Source: Actinobacillus minor NM305 (lineage in GTDB: Bacteria; Pseudomonadota; Gammaproteobacteria; Enterobacterales; Pasteurellaceae). Taken from it: a stretch of DNA of 64,000 nt. Positions within the stretch are counted from its first letter, which is position 1. The number at the start of each line of letters is the position of its first letter. The notes under the pieces were generated by a model, which had not been told where the DNA came from, ran no database searches, and worked only from the letters and a program-made list of their open reading frames with translations. Both the position numbers and the translations under genes were made by a program. The DNA lies in assembly GCF_000175195.1 (NCBI RefSeq), contig NZ_ACQL01000069.1, positions 62,001 through 126,000 on the forward strand, read 5' to 3'. Positions 29,694 to 40,367 of this stretch are shown piece by piece.

Positions 29694-31616
29694 TTAATTT
29701 TTCTTTAGAAATTGAATAACTTTCTCTAAATCCCTTGTTCGAGCCGAAGGGGGAAGACTTTTCAAAAAGGTCGCACCATATTGTCGTGTTACCAAGCGGT
29801 TATCACAAATAATAACGGCTCCACGATCCGATATATCCCGAATTAATCGCCCCACGCCTTGCTTTAAAGTAATAACCGCTTCTGGAATTTGTATATCGTT
29901 AAAAGGATCACCGCCTTGTAAACGACAGTCCTCCATTCTTGCTTTAAATAGCGGTTCGTCCGGTGAAGTAAAAGGCAATTTATCAATAATCACAAGCGAT
30001 AAATCATCGCCTCGAACATCAATCCCTTCCCAAAAGCTTTGGGTTGCAACGAGCACCGAATGTGGTTCTTGAATAAATTTTTCCAATAATTTGCTTTTGC
30101 TGGTTTCTCCTTGTAATAACACGTTAAGTGATGAATGTTCACGAAGAAAATCAGCCAGCCCTCGCATCATATAATAAGAGGTACAAAGTAAAAAACAGCG
30201 CCCTTGATTAGCTTCAATCAGAGGCATTAACATTTGCCCGAGTGATGTTAATGTATGAGGCTTATTGCTCTCCGGCAAATAGCGTGGAACGCATAATAAC
30301 GATTGCGAGGCATAATCAAATGGACTTTGTAGCACCATTTGTTCTGCATTCTCAATGCCTAATCGCTGGCAAAAATGGTTAAAGTTTCCTCCCACTTCTA
30401 AGGTTGCAGAAGTAAATACCCATGCCTTTTTCTGCCCTTTCATCTGCTCGCCAAATTTATCTGCGACCGTTAAAGGCGTAATATGCAATCCGAAAGAGCG
30501 TCCGTTAGCTTCATACCAATAGCAGTAGCCAGTAATGGTCGTATCGCCAAATTTCTTTAATAACAATTTAATTTCAGCTAAACGTTCAAAAATTTTATCT
30601 AATGTTTCTGAACGCCCTAATGATTTTTTGGCAATTTCACTTAAAAAATCAATATTTTCTGCGATTTTATTTAGCCCATTTACGATTTTTTGATCTGCAA
30701 ATAAATCTCGTAGATTACCCCTAATTTGCCCTTCGCCCCCCATCAATAGACGAAAATCTTGGATCACTTTTTGTAGATGATCTGCTGCCTTTCCTAATTG
30801 AGCGAGATCTTTAAGTTCTGAGCGATAAACAATGTTAGTATCTTTACAAAGGTCAAATAATTGCCGTGAGGTTAAGGATTGACCAAAGTACTGGCTGGCA
30901 ATATCGGGTAGTTGATGTGCCTCATCAAAAACCACCAGCTCCGCGTCAGGAATAAGCTCGCCAAATCCAGTTTCCTTTACCGCTATATCTGCACAAAATA
31001 AGTGATGATTAACCACAACTAAATCTGCATCCATCGCTTTTTTACGAGCCTGAACCACGTGGCAATCTTTATAATTCGGACAATCACTCCCCAAACAACT
31101 TTCTGTTGTACTAACTAACTGCGGTAAAATCGGACTATCTTCCGCTATCGTTGTGCATTCGCTCAGATCGCCTGTTTTCGTTGATTGATGCCATTTTCGC
31201 ACTTTAGATAAATCGCTTAACACAGATTTATCACCAACTACCCCCATTGCAATGAGTTGATCTAATCGCTCTAAACAAAGATAGTTTGCTCTTCCTTTTA
31301 ATAAGGCAATTTTCCCTTTATATTTCAATGCTTTTTGAATGGTTGGTAAATCACGATTAAATAGCTGATCTTGCAGATTTTTAGATCCCGTAGAGACAAT
31401 CGTTTTTTTACCCGACAATAAGGCTGGTACTAAATAGGCAAAGGTTTTTCCCGTCCCTGTTCCGGCTTCCACAACAACAGGCGTTGCAAATTTCACGGCA
31501 TTTCCAACCGCTTGCGCCATTTCTAGTTGCGCTTTTCTTGGTTTAAAACCTTTAATGTTGCTACTTAACCAACCATCATCACTGAAAGCATGTATAATTT
31601 TTTCACTATATTTCAT
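29694..31616 (-). CDS. yoaA: DinG-type iron-sulfur helicase YoaA
   Basis: YoaA is an XPD-like 5'-3' DNA helicase; in E. coli it works with the polymerase accessory protein HolC (chi). The 640 residues show Walker A EAGTGTGKTFAY near residue 50, four candidate iron-sulfur cysteines (YLC near 112, then SCLGSDCPNYKDC near 175-187), DEAH in VVFDEAHQLPD near 232, and motif VI GVGRLIRDISDRG near 595. It follows the ABC gene pair across a terminator. Confidence 0.93.
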   Translation of the reverse strand: MKYSEKIIHAFSDDGWLSSNIKGFKPRKAQLEMAQAVGNAVKFATPVVVEAGTGTGKTFAYLVPALLSGKKTIVSTGSKNLQDQLFNRDLPTIQKALKYKGKIALLKGRANYLCLERLDQLIAMGVVGDKSVLSDLSKVRKWHQSTKTGDLSECTTIAEDSPILPQLVSTTESCLGSDCPNYKDCHVVQARKKAMDADLVVVNHHLFCADIAVKETGFGELIPDAELVVFDEAHQLPDIASQYFGQSLTSRQLFDLCKDTNIVYRSELKDLAQLGKAADHLQKVIQDFRLLMGGEGQIRGNLRDLFADQKIVNGLNKIAENIDFLSEIAKKSLGRSETLDKIFERLAEIKLLLKKFGDTTITGYCYWYEANGRSFGLHITPLTVADKFGEQMKGQKKAWVFTSATLEVGGNFNHFCQRLGIENAEQMVLQSPFDYASQSLLCVPRYLPESNKPHTLTSLGQMLMPLIEANQGRCFLLCTSYYMMRGLADFLREHSSLNVLLQGETSKSKLLEKFIQEPHSVLVATQSFWEGIDVRGDDLSLVIIDKLPFTSPDEPLFKARMEDCRLQGGDPFNDIQIPEAVITLKQGVGRLIRDISDRGAVIICDNRLVTRQYGATFLKSLPPSARTRDLEKVIQFLKKN

Positions 31617-31627
31617 ATTTTTTCACT

Positions 31628-31659
31628 AAAAACAAAGGCACAAGCATTGCTTGCGCCTT
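31628..31659 (-). terminator. Terminator of the ABC transporter pair
   Basis: AAGGC and CAAGC (31635-31645) pair with GCTTG and GCCTT (31649-31659) with one A-C mismatch, and the minus strand continues into TTTGTTTTT. Confidence 0.8.
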
Positions 31660-31679
31660 CTCTAATATGGATAAGAGCG

Positions 31680-32477
31680 TTAATTATCCAACAATAATCC
31701 ATCATCGCTTAATTGCTGATGACGATTTTTCTGGAATAACGCAAGGAGATCAGACACATCCATTTTTTTACGTTGCTCGCCCGATACATCAAAAGCAACC
31801 TGCCCTTGATGTAACATAACCGTACGGTCACCGTAGTCTAATGCTTGTCGCATAGAGTGCGTAACCATTAGCGTTGTTAATTTTTGCTCACGAACAATTT
31901 TATCCGTTAATTGCATCACAAAATCCGTGGTTTTCGGATCTAATGCTGCCGTATGCTCATCTAATAAAAGAATATTCGAAGGTTGAAGCGATGCCATAAG
32001 TAAACTTACCGCTTGGCGTTGCCCGCCGGATAAACGTCCCATTTGATCCGTTAAACGGTTTTCCAAACCTAAACCAAGTAAGGCTAATTTTTCTCGGAAA
32101 ATTTCACGCTGCTGGTGTTTAATTGCAAAACCCAATCCACGTTTTTGTCCACGTTGGTATGCAAGTGCCATATTTTCTTCGATAGTTAACTCTTCACAGG
32201 TTCCAGCCATTGGATCTTGAAAAACGCGAGCCACTGAATTAGCGCGTTGCCAAACACTACGCTGATTAACATTTTTACCCTGAATAAGGATTTCACCTCG
32301 ATCAATCATACAATCGCCACTAATTGCATTTAATAGCGTAGATTTACCGGCTCCGTTGCTACCAATGACAGAAACAAATTCGCCTTCTGCAACATTTAAA
32401 GAAAGCCCTCTTAATACAGGATTTTCAATTACGGTGCCTTTATTAAAGGTAATGAATAAATTTTTCAGTTCGATCAT
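31680..32477 (-). CDS. ABC transporter ATP-binding protein
   Basis: The ATPase has Walker A SNGAGKST near residue 40, signature LSGGQRQAVSLLMA near 145, and Walker B ILLLDEHTAALDP near 165. Its closest pattern is the ATPase of the YtrBEF/TrpXYZ-like ABC systems that use an ABC_sub_bind binding protein. It overlaps the permease stop as TGATG, so the pair is coupled. The start could be the ATG three bases earlier. No binding-protein gene is adjacent. Confidence 0.85.
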   Translation of the reverse strand: MIELKNLFITFNKGTVIENPVLRGLSLNVAEGEFVSVIGSNGAGKSTLLNAISGDCMIDRGEILIQGKNVNQRSVWQRANSVARVFQDPMAGTCEELTIEENMALAYQRGQKRGLGFAIKHQQREIFREKLALLGLGLENRLTDQMGRLSGGQRQAVSLLMASLQPSNILLLDEHTAALDPKTTDFVMQLTDKIVREQKLTTLMVTHSMRQALDYGDRTVMLHQGQVAFDVSGEQRKKMDVSDLLALFQKNRHQQLSDDGLLLDN

Positions 32478-33394
32478 CATTTCCCCCAAGAGGCTAACCA
32501 ACGTTGCTTCATTTTTGGTAATATTAACACAAAAACGACTAAAAGTGCTGTAATTAAATTCAGATCTTGAGGCCCAAATCCAATTGTATTTAAGGTTTCA
32601 TTATTTAAAGCTAAAGCGATAAAGGCACGATATAAGATAGAACCGATAATCACCGCTGTTGTTAGCCAAACAATACGTTTTGCAGAAAAAATAGCTTCTC
32701 CAATGATCACGGCTGCTAAGCCGATAACAATTGTTCCGACACCGATAGAAATATCGACACCGCCATTGCTCTGTACATATAATGCGCCGGCTAAAGCAAT
32801 CAAGCCATTTGAGATCGCCATTCCGAGTATTGTCATTTTATTGATTGCAATCCCTTGTGCTTTTGCCATTCGAGGGTTAGTCCCTGTTGCTCTAACTGCT
32901 AAACCAATTTGAGTAGAAAAGAACAAATCAAATAAAATTTTAGCAACTGCAACAACTAATGCTGCTATCGCAAAACGAACTAATGCCAGTTGAACGTCTG
33001 TTTCGACTGACATCACATCATAAATTGTTGCTTCGCCCAATAAGGCTAAATTCGGCATTCCCATAATACGTAAGTTGATGGAGTAAAGTGCAATCATCAT
33101 CAAAATACTTGATAATAATTTTTCGATTTTAAATCCGATATAAAGCGTTGCTGTAATCACACCAGCAAATCCCCCTGCTAACATCCCAAATAAGGTTGCT
33201 AGCCAAGGATCAATTTGATTAAGAATACAGACAACACAAACTGCGCCCCCTAATGGAAAAGAGCCGTCTGCGGTTAAGTCCGGAAAATCCAAAATTTTAT
33301 ATGAAATTAACACACCTAAAGCAACAAGGGCATAAATTAATCCTAGTTCTAATGCGCCTAATAAAGCAATGTTACTAAAAATATCATTCATCAT
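32477..33394 (-). CDS. ABC transporter permease
   Basis: The protein has eight to nine hydrophobic segments and the sequence GLIYALVALGVLISYKILDFPDLTADGSFPLG typical of permeases paired with ABC_sub_bind-type systems. The ORF is open to a GTG at 33424, but a TATAAT at 33426-33431 would place the transcription start downstream of that codon. I therefore start at ATG 33394 (MMNDIFSNIAL). The substrate is unknown; relatives include candidate tryptophan or other amino acid importers. Confidence 0.83.
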   Translation of the reverse strand: MMNDIFSNIALLGALELGLIYALVALGVLISYKILDFPDLTADGSFPLGGAVCVVCILNQIDPWLATLFGMLAGGFAGVITATLYIGFKIEKLLSSILMMIALYSINLRIMGMPNLALLGEATIYDVMSVETDVQLALVRFAIAALVVAVAKILFDLFFSTQIGLAVRATGTNPRMAKAQGIAINKMTILGMAISNGLIALAGALYVQSNGGVDISIGVGTIVIGLAAVIIGEAIFSAKRIVWLTTAVIIGSILYRAFIALALNNETLNTIGFGPQDLNLITALLVVFVLILPKMKQRWLASWGK

Positions 33395-33425
33395 ATTCGC
33401 TACAAAATCAGTAAAAACTTGCACT

Positions 33426-33455
33426 ATTATACTAGTACAAGCCTTGCTGTGTAAA
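33426..33455 (-). promoter_or_regulatory. Promoter of the ABC permease/ATPase pair
   Basis: On the minus strand TTTACA (33450-33455) and TATAAT (33426-33431) are 18 bases apart. It decides the permease start codon. Confidence 0.65.
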
Positions 33456-33548
33456 TGCCCTTACCGAAATTATATTGAGCAAATCTGTGCTAACTGCTTG
33501 TATTTCATATAGAATACGTAACAAATATCAAAATTTAACTGGAGTGAT

Positions 33549-34313
33549 ATGTTAAGTTCAGAAATTTTATTAACTATCAAACTAAATGAACAATTATTTG
33601 CCGATCCACGTCGTATCGAATTATTACGCCAAATTCAAAAAATTGGCTCAATCAGCCAAGCCGCTAAATTAGCTGATGTAAGCTATAAAACCGCTTGGGA
33701 TAACATTGATGCAATGAATAAATTAAGTCCTAAGCCATTACTTGAGAGAAATGTTGGCGGAAAACAAGGTGGAGGCACACGTTTAACCGCCTATGCTGAA
33801 CGCTTACTTCAACTTTATGATCTCTTAAAACAGATCCAAGAAAGGGCTTTTACGATCCTTCATCAAGAAGAGGTCTCTTTAGATAACCTTTTGGTTGCAA
33901 CCGCTTGTTCTTCGCTTAAAACCAGTGCTCGAAACCAATTTTTTGGCACGGTTTCTGCTATTCAAATTGATGGCATCTATGCGACTATTTCAATCCAAGT
34001 TAAAGGTTTACCTCATCCGATTAACGCCCGAATTACACTAAAAAGTTACGAAAGGCTATCCCTTTCTTTAGAGAAAGAAGTGATGATTATGATCAAAGCA
34101 CCTTGGGTAAACTTAGAGCATACATCTCATTCTGAGAATGTTTTTTTAGGGAAAATAACGCATCTGCAAAAGCAAGATAATGAAGTTGAAGTTTTAATAA
34201 ATGTAAACGATATTGAATTTTGTGCTGCTACTACAAAACCTGTAATGGCTAATATCGGAGAAACCATTTCATTTAGCATCGATCCCGAACAAATCATTTT
34301 AGCGACACTTTAA
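33549..34313 (+). CDS. modE: ModE-type molybdate-responsive regulator
   Basis: ModE binds molybdate and represses or activates molybdate uptake and molybdoenzyme genes. The 254 residues hold an N-terminal winged helix (RRIELLRQIQKIGSISQAAKLADVSYKTAWDNIDAMN) and a conserved GGKQGGGTRLT near 75. Two C-terminal Mop-like domains start near residue 123 (SARNQFFGTVSAI) and 197 (SENVFLGKITHL). No modABC genes are adjacent; the divergent neighbour is an ABC pair without a binding protein. Confidence 0.9.
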   Translation: MLSSEILLTIKLNEQLFADPRRIELLRQIQKIGSISQAAKLADVSYKTAWDNIDAMNKLSPKPLLERNVGGKQGGGTRLTAYAERLLQLYDLLKQIQERAFTILHQEEVSLDNLLVATACSSLKTSARNQFFGTVSAIQIDGIYATISIQVKGLPHPINARITLKSYERLSLSLEKEVMIMIKAPWVNLEHTSHSENVFLGKITHLQKQDNEVEVLINVNDIEFCAATTKPVMANIGETISFSIDPEQIILATL

Positions 34314-34327
34314 ATGACCCTCTCTAT

Positions 34328-34385
34328 ACAAGCGGCCAAATTTCTCTCTTAATTTGCAAATCACAAAAGAAATTTGACCGCTTGT
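34328..34385. terminator. Two-way terminator of inverted uptake sequences
   Basis: ACAAGCGG then CAAATTTCT (from 34328) pairs with AGAAATTTG then CCGCTTGT (to 34385). It separates the convergent modE and uvrA genes. Confidence 0.8.
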
Positions 34386-34402
34386 TGATATAGTTTTGCC
34401 AA

Positions 34403-37231
34403 TTATTTTTTCTGTAAGATATCCTTTAAAAATCTCGCCGTATGTGAACCTTGATGTTTTGCGACCTCTTCCGGCGTACCCGTTGCAATAATCTGCCCAC
34501 CACCAGAACCACCTTCCGGACCTAAATCCACAATCCAGTCTGCGGTTTTAATCACATCTAGGTTATGCTCAATCACTACAATGGTATTTCCTTGATCACG
34601 TAAACGATGTAACACGCCTAATAATTGCTTAATATCGGCAAAATGTAGCCCTGTCGTTGGTTCATCTAGGATATAGAGTGTTTTCCCTGTATCTCGTTTT
34701 GAAAGTTCGGTTGCCAATTTAACACGCTGAGCCTCTCCTCCTGAAAGTGTCGTTGATGACTGCCCTAGTCGAATATAAGATAGCCCAACGTCTATCAAGG
34801 TTTGCAATTTGCGTGCAATAGCCGGAACAGGATCGAAAAATTCTCTAGCTTCTTCCACGGTCATATCCAATACTTGATGAATGGTTTTGCCTTTATAACG
34901 AATTTCGAGGGTTTCTCGATTGTAACGCTTACCTTTGCATTGATCACAAGGCACATAAACATCAGGCAGGAAGTGCATTTCAACTTTGATTACTCCATCG
35001 CCTTGGCAAGCCTCGCAACGTCCGCCCCGTACGTTAAAGCTAAAACGACCAACATTGTAGCCTCTGGCTCGAGCTTCTTGTGTGCCGGCAAACAATTCTC
35101 GAATAGGGGTAAATAAACCTGTATAAGTTGCCGGATTTGAACGAGGCGTTCGTCCAATAGGACTTTGGTCAATATCAATGACTTTATCAAAATGGGCCAA
35201 ACCTTCAATACTGTCATAAGGTGCTACATCTGTTCTTTCAGCCCGATTTAAAGCATTTTGCGCAAGTGGGAAAAGCGTATCGTTGATCAAAGTTGATTTG
35301 CCTGAACCGGACACACCGGTAATACAAGTAAATAAGCCAACCGGAATATCTAGTTGCACATTTTTTAGGTTATTTCCTTTCGCCCCTTTTAACGTAAGGA
35401 CTTTCTTCTCATCATAAGGAATGCGCTTCGCAGGCACTTCTATCTTCTGTTTACCAGATAAAAACTGCCCAGTAATAGAAGCTTCCACTTGCATAATTTC
35501 TTCCGCTGTGCCTTGAGCGATAATGTTCCCACCATGCACACCGGCACCCGGTCCAATATCAACAATATGATCTGCCGCTCGAATAGCATCTTCATCGTGT
35601 TCAACCACAATGACGGTATTTCCTAAATTGCGTAAATGTAATAAGGTATTCAAAAGTCGTTCATTATCACGTTGATGTAATCCGATTGAGGGCTCATCAA
35701 GCACATACATAACGCCAACTAAACCTGCGCCAATCTGGCTTGCCAAACGAATACGTTGAGCCTCGCCCCCTGACAAAGTTTCTGCTGAGCGAGATAACGA
35801 AAGATAATTTAACCCGACATTCACTAAGAACTGCAAACGCTCACGGATCTCTTTTAAGATTTTTTCTGCAATTTTGGCTTTTTGCCCATTTAGCGTTAAT
35901 TCTTCAAAGAAAGTTAATGCTTCCCCAATTGATTTTTCCGATACCATCGGTAAATTGGTTTTATCTAAAAATACATAACGAGCTTCTTTTCTCAAACGAG
36001 AACCGCTGCAATCCAAACAAGGACGGTTATTGATATATTTTGCTAGCTCTTCTCGAACGGCATTCGACTCCGTTTCTTTATAACGGCGAGCCATATTATT
36101 CAGTACGCCTTCAAAAGCGTGCTTACGCTTAACTTTATCGCCTCGATCATTCACATAAACAAATTCAATTTCATCTTTTGAGCCGTTTAAAATAATTTCT
36201 TGGTGTTTTTTAGAAAGCTGATTAAATGGTTTTTCAATATCAAAACCATAATGTTCTGCCACGGCTTTTAATAAACCAAAATAGTAAAAACTACGGCGAT
36301 CCCAGCCCTTAATCGCACCGCTTGCAAGTGAAACATCAGCATTTTGAACCACTTTTTGCGGATCAAAATACTGTTCAACGCCCAATCCATCGCAAGTAGG
36401 ACAAGCCCCGGCAGGGTTATTAAATGAGAATAGGCGAGGTTCTAATTCATGTAGCGAATAGCCACAATGCGGACACGCAAAACTGGAAGAAAAGACTAAT
36501 TCTTCCGCATTAGGATCGTCCATATCCGCAATAATTGCCGTCGAGCCGGAAAGGTCTAACGCCGTTTCAAAAGATTCCGCTAAACGTGTTGCAATATCAC
36601 TTCGCACTTTAAAGCGATCAACCACAACTTCAATGGTATGTTTTTTTTGTAATTCCAATTTAGGTGGATCGGATAAATCGCAAATTTCACCATCAATTCG
36701 AGCCCGAATATAGCCGTTAGCAGTCAAATTTTCTAATAATTTTACGTGTTCCCCTTTTCGATCTTTCACGACAGGGGCTAGCAACATTAAACGTTTGCCT
36801 TCCGGTTCTTCCAGCACACGATCAACCATCTGTGAAATCGTTTGTGCCGCTAATGGTATATCGTGATCAGGACAACGAGGATCGCCCACACGCGCAAACA
36901 ATAAACGTAAATAATCGTGAATTTCGGTTACTGTACCAACCGTAGAACGAGGGTTATGCGATGTTGATTTTTGTTCAATTGAAATCGCCGGTGATAGCCC
37001 TTCGATATGATCAACATCAGGCTTTTCCATTAACGATAAGAATTGACGAGCATAGGCGGATAAACTTTCAACATAGCGGCGTTGCCCTTCTGCATAAAGG
37101 GTATCAAAGGCTAAAGATGATTTACCTGAGCCGGACAAGCCCGTGATCACAATAAATTTATCTCTCGGCAGTGTTAGGTTTATATTTTTTAGGTTGTGGG
37201 TTCTTGCACCACGAATATCAATTTGTTTCAT
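34403..37231 (-). CDS. uvrA: Excinuclease ABC subunit A
   Basis: UvrA is the damage-recognition ATPase of nucleotide excision repair. The 942 residues hold two ABC modules. Visible are Walker [16 protein letters not shown] near residue 32, the first zinc finger (CPHC ... CPTC near 253-280), signature [12 protein letters not shown] near 488, the second Walker [11 protein letters not shown] near 640, the second zinc finger (CEACQGDG ... [10 protein letters not shown] near 740-765) and a second [13 protein letters not shown] LexA-like site overlaps the promoter region shared with ssb. Confidence 0.98.
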   Translation of the reverse strand: MKQIDIRGARTHNLKNINLTLPRDKFIVITGLSGSGKSSLAFDTLYAEGQRRYVESLSAYARQFLSLMEKPDVDHIEGLSPAISIEQKSTSHNPRSTVGTVTEIHDYLRLLFARVGDPRCPDHDIPLAAQTISQMVDRVLEEPEGKRLMLLAPVVKDRKGEHVKLLENLTANGYIRARIDGEICDLSDPPKLELQKKHTIEVVVDRFKVRSDIATRLAESFETALDLSGSTAIIADMDDPNAEELVFSSSFACPHCGYSLHELEPRLFSFNNPAGACPTCDGLGVEQYFDPQKVVQNADVSLASGAIKGWDRRSFYYFGLLKAVAEHYGFDIEKPFNQLSKKHQEIILNGSKDEIEFVYVNDRGDKVKRKHAFEGVLNNMARRYKETESNAVREELAKYINNRPCLDCSGSRLRKEARYVFLDKTNLPMVSEKSIGEALTFFEELTLNGQKAKIAEKILKEIRERLQFLVNVGLNYLSLSRSAETLSGGEAQRIRLASQIGAGLVGVMYVLDEPSIGLHQRDNERLLNTLLHLRNLGNTVIVVEHDEDAIRAADHIVDIGPGAGVHGGNIIAQGTAEEIMQVEASITGQFLSGKQKIEVPAKRIPYDEKKVLTLKGAKGNNLKNVQLDIPVGLFTCITGVSGSGKSTLINDTLFPLAQNALNRAERTDVAPYDSIEGLAHFDKVIDIDQSPIGRTPRSNPATYTGLFTPIRELFAGTQEARARGYNVGRFSFNVRGGRCEACQGDGVIKVEMHFLPDVYVPCDQCKGKRYNRETLEIRYKGKTIHQVLDMTVEEAREFFDPVPAIARKLQTLIDVGLSYIRLGQSSTTLSGGEAQRVKLATELSKRDTGKTLYILDEPTTGLHFADIKQLLGVLHRLRDQGNTIVVIEHNLDVIKTADWIVDLGPEGGSGGGQIIATGTPEEVAKHQGSHTARFLKDILQKK

Positions 37232-37283
37232 GCTCCCTCACATAAAATGGGAAATAATGTTTATTATGCCATAAAAACAAAAA

Positions 37284-37299
37284 CTGTACAAAATATCAG
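37284..37299. promoter_or_regulatory. LexA (SOS) box between uvrA and ssb
   Basis: CTGT, eight bases (ACAAAATA), TCAG matches seven of the eight fixed bases of the CTGT-N8-ACAG box. It overlaps a minus-strand TTGTAC, which with CATAAT 17 bases on would be the uvrA promoter. The same arrangement is known in E. coli. Confidence 0.7.
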
Positions 37300-37377
37300 T
37301 TTATCCTAGCATTTTTTATTTAAAGCGGTTAGAATACGCCAAAATTTTACAAATTCATTCAGCTTAAAGAGGTTTTT

Positions 37378-37905
37378 ATGGCGGGTATCAATAAAGTTAT
37401 TATTGTTGGTAATTTAGGAAACGATCCGGAAATGCGTACAATGCCAAACGGTGAAGCCGTGGCAAATATCAGTGTCGCAACAAGTGAAAGCTGGACGGAC
37501 AAAAATACAGGCGAACGCCGTGAAATCACAGAATGGCATCGTATTGTGTTCTATCGCCGCCAAGCTGAAGTTGCAGGCCAATACTTACGCAAAGGTTCGC
37601 AGGTTTACGTTGAAGGACGTTTACGCACACGTAAATGGCAAGACCAAAACGGTCAAGATCGCTATACCACAGAAATTCAAGGCGATGTGCTACAAATGTT
37701 AGGCGGTCGTAATCAAGGTGGCGATTTCGGCGGTGGACAATCTTGGGGCGGTAATGCGCAAACACAACCGGCAGGCAACAATTATAATCAAGGTAATAGT
37801 GGCTATGGTTACGATCAAACTTCAGCGCCTCGTCCACAACAGACAAAACCAGCTGCACCGGCAGAACCGGTTATGAACAACTTTGATGATGATATTCCGT
37901 TCTAA
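37378..37905 (+). CDS. ssb: Single-stranded DNA-binding protein
   Basis: SSB coats single-stranded DNA during replication and repair. The OB fold fills residues 1-110 ([49 protein letters not shown]). A Gly/Gln/Asn-rich linker follows, and the C-terminus is the acidic tip DDDIPF that docks partner proteins. Length 175 is usual. It is divergent from uvrA and ends at a hairpin terminator. Confidence 0.98.
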   Translation: MAGINKVIIVGNLGNDPEMRTMPNGEAVANISVATSESWTDKNTGERREITEWHRIVFYRRQAEVAGQYLRKGSQVYVEGRLRTRKWQDQNGQDRYTTEIQGDVLQMLGGRNQGGDFGGGQSWGGNAQTQPAGNNYNQGNSGYGYDQTSAPRPQQTKPAAPAEPVMNNFDDDIPF

Positions 37906-37924
37906 GTTACTGCTATAAAGGTAT

Positions 37925-37952
37925 AAAAAAACCAGCTGCACGCTGGTTTTTT
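37925..37952. terminator. Two-way terminator between ssb and the phosphotransferase gene
   Basis: AAAAAACCAGC (37926-37936) pairs with GCTGGTTTTTT (37942-37952), giving a T-run on both strands. Confidence 0.9.
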
Positions 37953-37961
37953 GTACAATTT

Positions 37962-39914
37962 TTATTTTGTTTTAGGTAAACGATATAACTGGTTTTTATA
38001 TAGATAACTACCTAATAACGCATGCGCTAACGCCTCTTTTTTCTGCTCTTCTGGCAAATCTTTTGCGATCAGTTTTTCGTTGGCTTTGTCATATTGATAG
38101 CCTTCAATCGGTAAATTTGGGCGCATTACGATAACATCATTATTCCCTTTTAGCATCGCTTGAGTGCCGTCATACTGCATAATTGCACGATCCGGATTAA
38201 CGTTTTTAGTCAAATCATAGCCAATCATTGGGTATTCACCACTTATCCCAGCGAGAGAAAGCAAGGTTGTAGGCATATCAATTTGGCTCACTAAGCGACT
38301 ATCACGTTTTGCTTCAATTCCTTCACCTAAAAATAGCCCCGGGATACGGAAATGTTTAATTGGCACAAGATGATCGCCCGCAGCTCGTGAGTCGTGATCG
38401 GCTATGACTAAAAAGAGAGTATCTTTCCAATAATTCGATTTCTTCGCTAAATTAAAGAAATGTCCTAACGCATAATCCGCATATTTCGCTGCATTATTAC
38501 GGGTTTGTTTAGGCTGTTCATAAAGTTCAATTTTGCCATCAGGGAATTCAAACGGGTCGTGATTACTTGAACTAAAAACTAAGCTAAAAAATGGCTTGCC
38601 CTCTTGTTGTAACTGCGTGAAAGTTTCATTTGCTTTATCAAATAAATCTTCATCACTCATCCCCCAAGTCGCTTTAAATTTTGGATTGACATAATCTTTT
38701 TCATCAATAATGCGACTGAAACCATTCCCATAGAAGAAACTTGCCATATTATCAAAATGCTTTTCACCACCATAAATAAATGAGGTGTCATAACCTTGAC
38801 GGCGTAATAATTCCGCAATACTGAAGAAGTTATTTTGGCTCTTCGTTAATTTGACAACAGCACGAGCCGGTGTCGGCGTGAAGCCAGTCGTAACAGCTTC
38901 AATACCACGTACCGAACGCGTTCCTGTGGCATAAAGATTTTCAAATAGCCAACCTTCTTTTGCTAAATTATCAAAATTAGGGGTAAGTGGTTTTCCACCT
39001 AAAGTACCAACAAATTGCGCCCCTAAACTTTCTTCCAAAATAATCACGATATTTTTAGGTTTTCCCTGATAGGTCGCTTGGTTATAAGTAAGCGTTGGGA
39101 TCTCTGTTGAAATATAATCACTCGCCGGTCTGCCCCTCGCATTTTTTACACGTTCGAACATCTCTTCTTCGGACATTTTGCCATATTGTTCCGAGGACTT
39201 TTCTTCATCTTTTAGTTGTTGAACAGCATATAAAACAGAGTATCCGGAACTCAGCACTAAAGAGTTCACTAATGGATCACTTGAAAATGCCACCATTGCC
39301 GGATTGATACCACGATGAGCAAAGCTTGAACGCCCTCCGGCAAAAACTAAAGCAGCAACCAGTAACCCAATTAATGGGCGAAATTTCCAATGAGGATAAC
39401 GGATATGTTGAACAGCCCAACCCGATAACTTCCAGTAGATTACGCTCGAAAGAACCAATGCGACTAAACTAATAATAACCGTAGTCAAATGCCCATTGAT
39501 TAACATCGTTGCCACTTCTTTCGGACTAACCAAATACTCAATAAATAAACGATTTGGACGTAAGTCAAAAGTTTCAATAAAGTTCGGTGTAGCCACTTCC
39601 ATAAATAAAATGAAAATGGAACCTAAGGTTAGCCAAATACGTAAAATGATTTGCCACACTTTTCCTAATCTATTTTGATTTAAAAACAGTGCAGTAAATA
39701 ATGCAGGAATACCAAAAAGCCAGCAAAGTGCAGAAACATCTATGCGTAGCCCTTGTAAGAAAAGTTGAACCCAACCATCTACGGCTGAAACACGCTCAGA
39801 TTGCCATAACGCTAATCCTAAACGAGAAATAAATAGAACGATCAAGTTGACCGCAAAGAAAAATAACACCGGAAAGAGAATAAAACGGTGAGGTGATTTA
39901 TTTGATTGCTGCAT
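37962..39914 (-). CDS. LTA synthase-like membrane phosphotransferase
   Basis: The 650-residue protein has about five N-terminal membrane segments and a periplasmic sulfatase-like domain from about residue 285. Metal and nucleophile motifs are visible: IVIILEESLGAQF near 291, the Thr-containing YATGTRSVRGIEA near 330 and IADHDSR near 508. Family members transfer phosphoglycerol or phosphoethanolamine to glycans or lipids. The exact acceptor here is unknown; lipooligosaccharide or periplasmic glucan are candidates. Confidence 0.88.
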   Translation of the reverse strand: MQQSNKSPHRFILFPVLFFFAVNLIVLFISRLGLALWQSERVSAVDGWVQLFLQGLRIDVSALCWLFGIPALFTALFLNQNRLGKVWQIILRIWLTLGSIFILFMEVATPNFIETFDLRPNRLFIEYLVSPKEVATMLINGHLTTVIISLVALVLSSVIYWKLSGWAVQHIRYPHWKFRPLIGLLVAALVFAGGRSSFAHRGINPAMVAFSSDPLVNSLVLSSGYSVLYAVQQLKDEEKSSEQYGKMSEEEMFERVKNARGRPASDYISTEIPTLTYNQATYQGKPKNIVIILEESLGAQFVGTLGGKPLTPNFDNLAKEGWLFENLYATGTRSVRGIEAVTTGFTPTPARAVVKLTKSQNNFFSIAELLRRQGYDTSFIYGGEKHFDNMASFFYGNGFSRIIDEKDYVNPKFKATWGMSDEDLFDKANETFTQLQQEGKPFFSLVFSSSNHDPFEFPDGKIELYEQPKQTRNNAAKYADYALGHFFNLAKKSNYWKDTLFLVIADHDSRAAGDHLVPIKHFRIPGLFLGEGIEAKRDSRLVSQIDMPTTLLSLAGISGEYPMIGYDLTKNVNPDRAIMQYDGTQAMLKGNNDVIVMRPNLPIEGYQYDKANEKLIAKDLPEEQKKEALAHALLGSYLYKNQLYRLPKTK

Positions 39915-40142
39915 AGCAACTCCAAAGGGAAATAAAGAAAAAAGCTCAAATTCATGTTATTTTGAAATAGGTTGAAACCAACATAAATTCAGCATTAAGG
40001 CACTCTTTTTACCTGAAAGTTCCTGCTTTTTCAAACTGTATTTCACTGAATAGTTAAAACAAGCGGTTAAAAATCAAAAGGTATTTGCAAATCCTTTTCC
40101 TGAACGGTAAACTTTTCATTATTTTTTACTTTTTTCATCACT

Positions 40143-40367
40143 ATGGCAAAGAAACCTACCCCTGATTTTGAAAGCACTTTAAAAGAACTTGAAGCAATTG
40201 TTAATCATTTAGAAGCAGGCGATCTACCTTTAGAAGAAGCTCTAAATGAATTTGAAACAGCCATTAAATTAGTTCAACAAGGTCAAGAACGTTTACAAAA
40301 TGCAGAACAGCGTATTCAAATTCTCCTCAATAAAAACGAGCAAGCGGATTTAGTGGATTATGAATAA
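40143..40367 (+). CDS. xseB: Exonuclease VII small subunit
   Basis: XseB forms exonuclease VII with XseA (not in this window). The 74 residues fit the family, with [26 protein letters not shown]-type sequence in two helices. It overlaps ispA by eight bases, as in other Pasteurellaceae and enterobacteria. The 228 bases upstream hold an uptake sequence and AT-rich DNA with no clear promoter. Confidence 0.95.
   Translation: MAKKPTPDFESTLKELEAIVNHLEAGDLPLEEALNEFETAIKLVQQGQERLQNAEQRIQILLNKNEQADLVDYE

Noticed and set aside
33395-33424. GTG-started extension of the ABC permease
   Set aside because: The GTG would lie upstream of the transcription start implied by TATAAT at 33426-33431.
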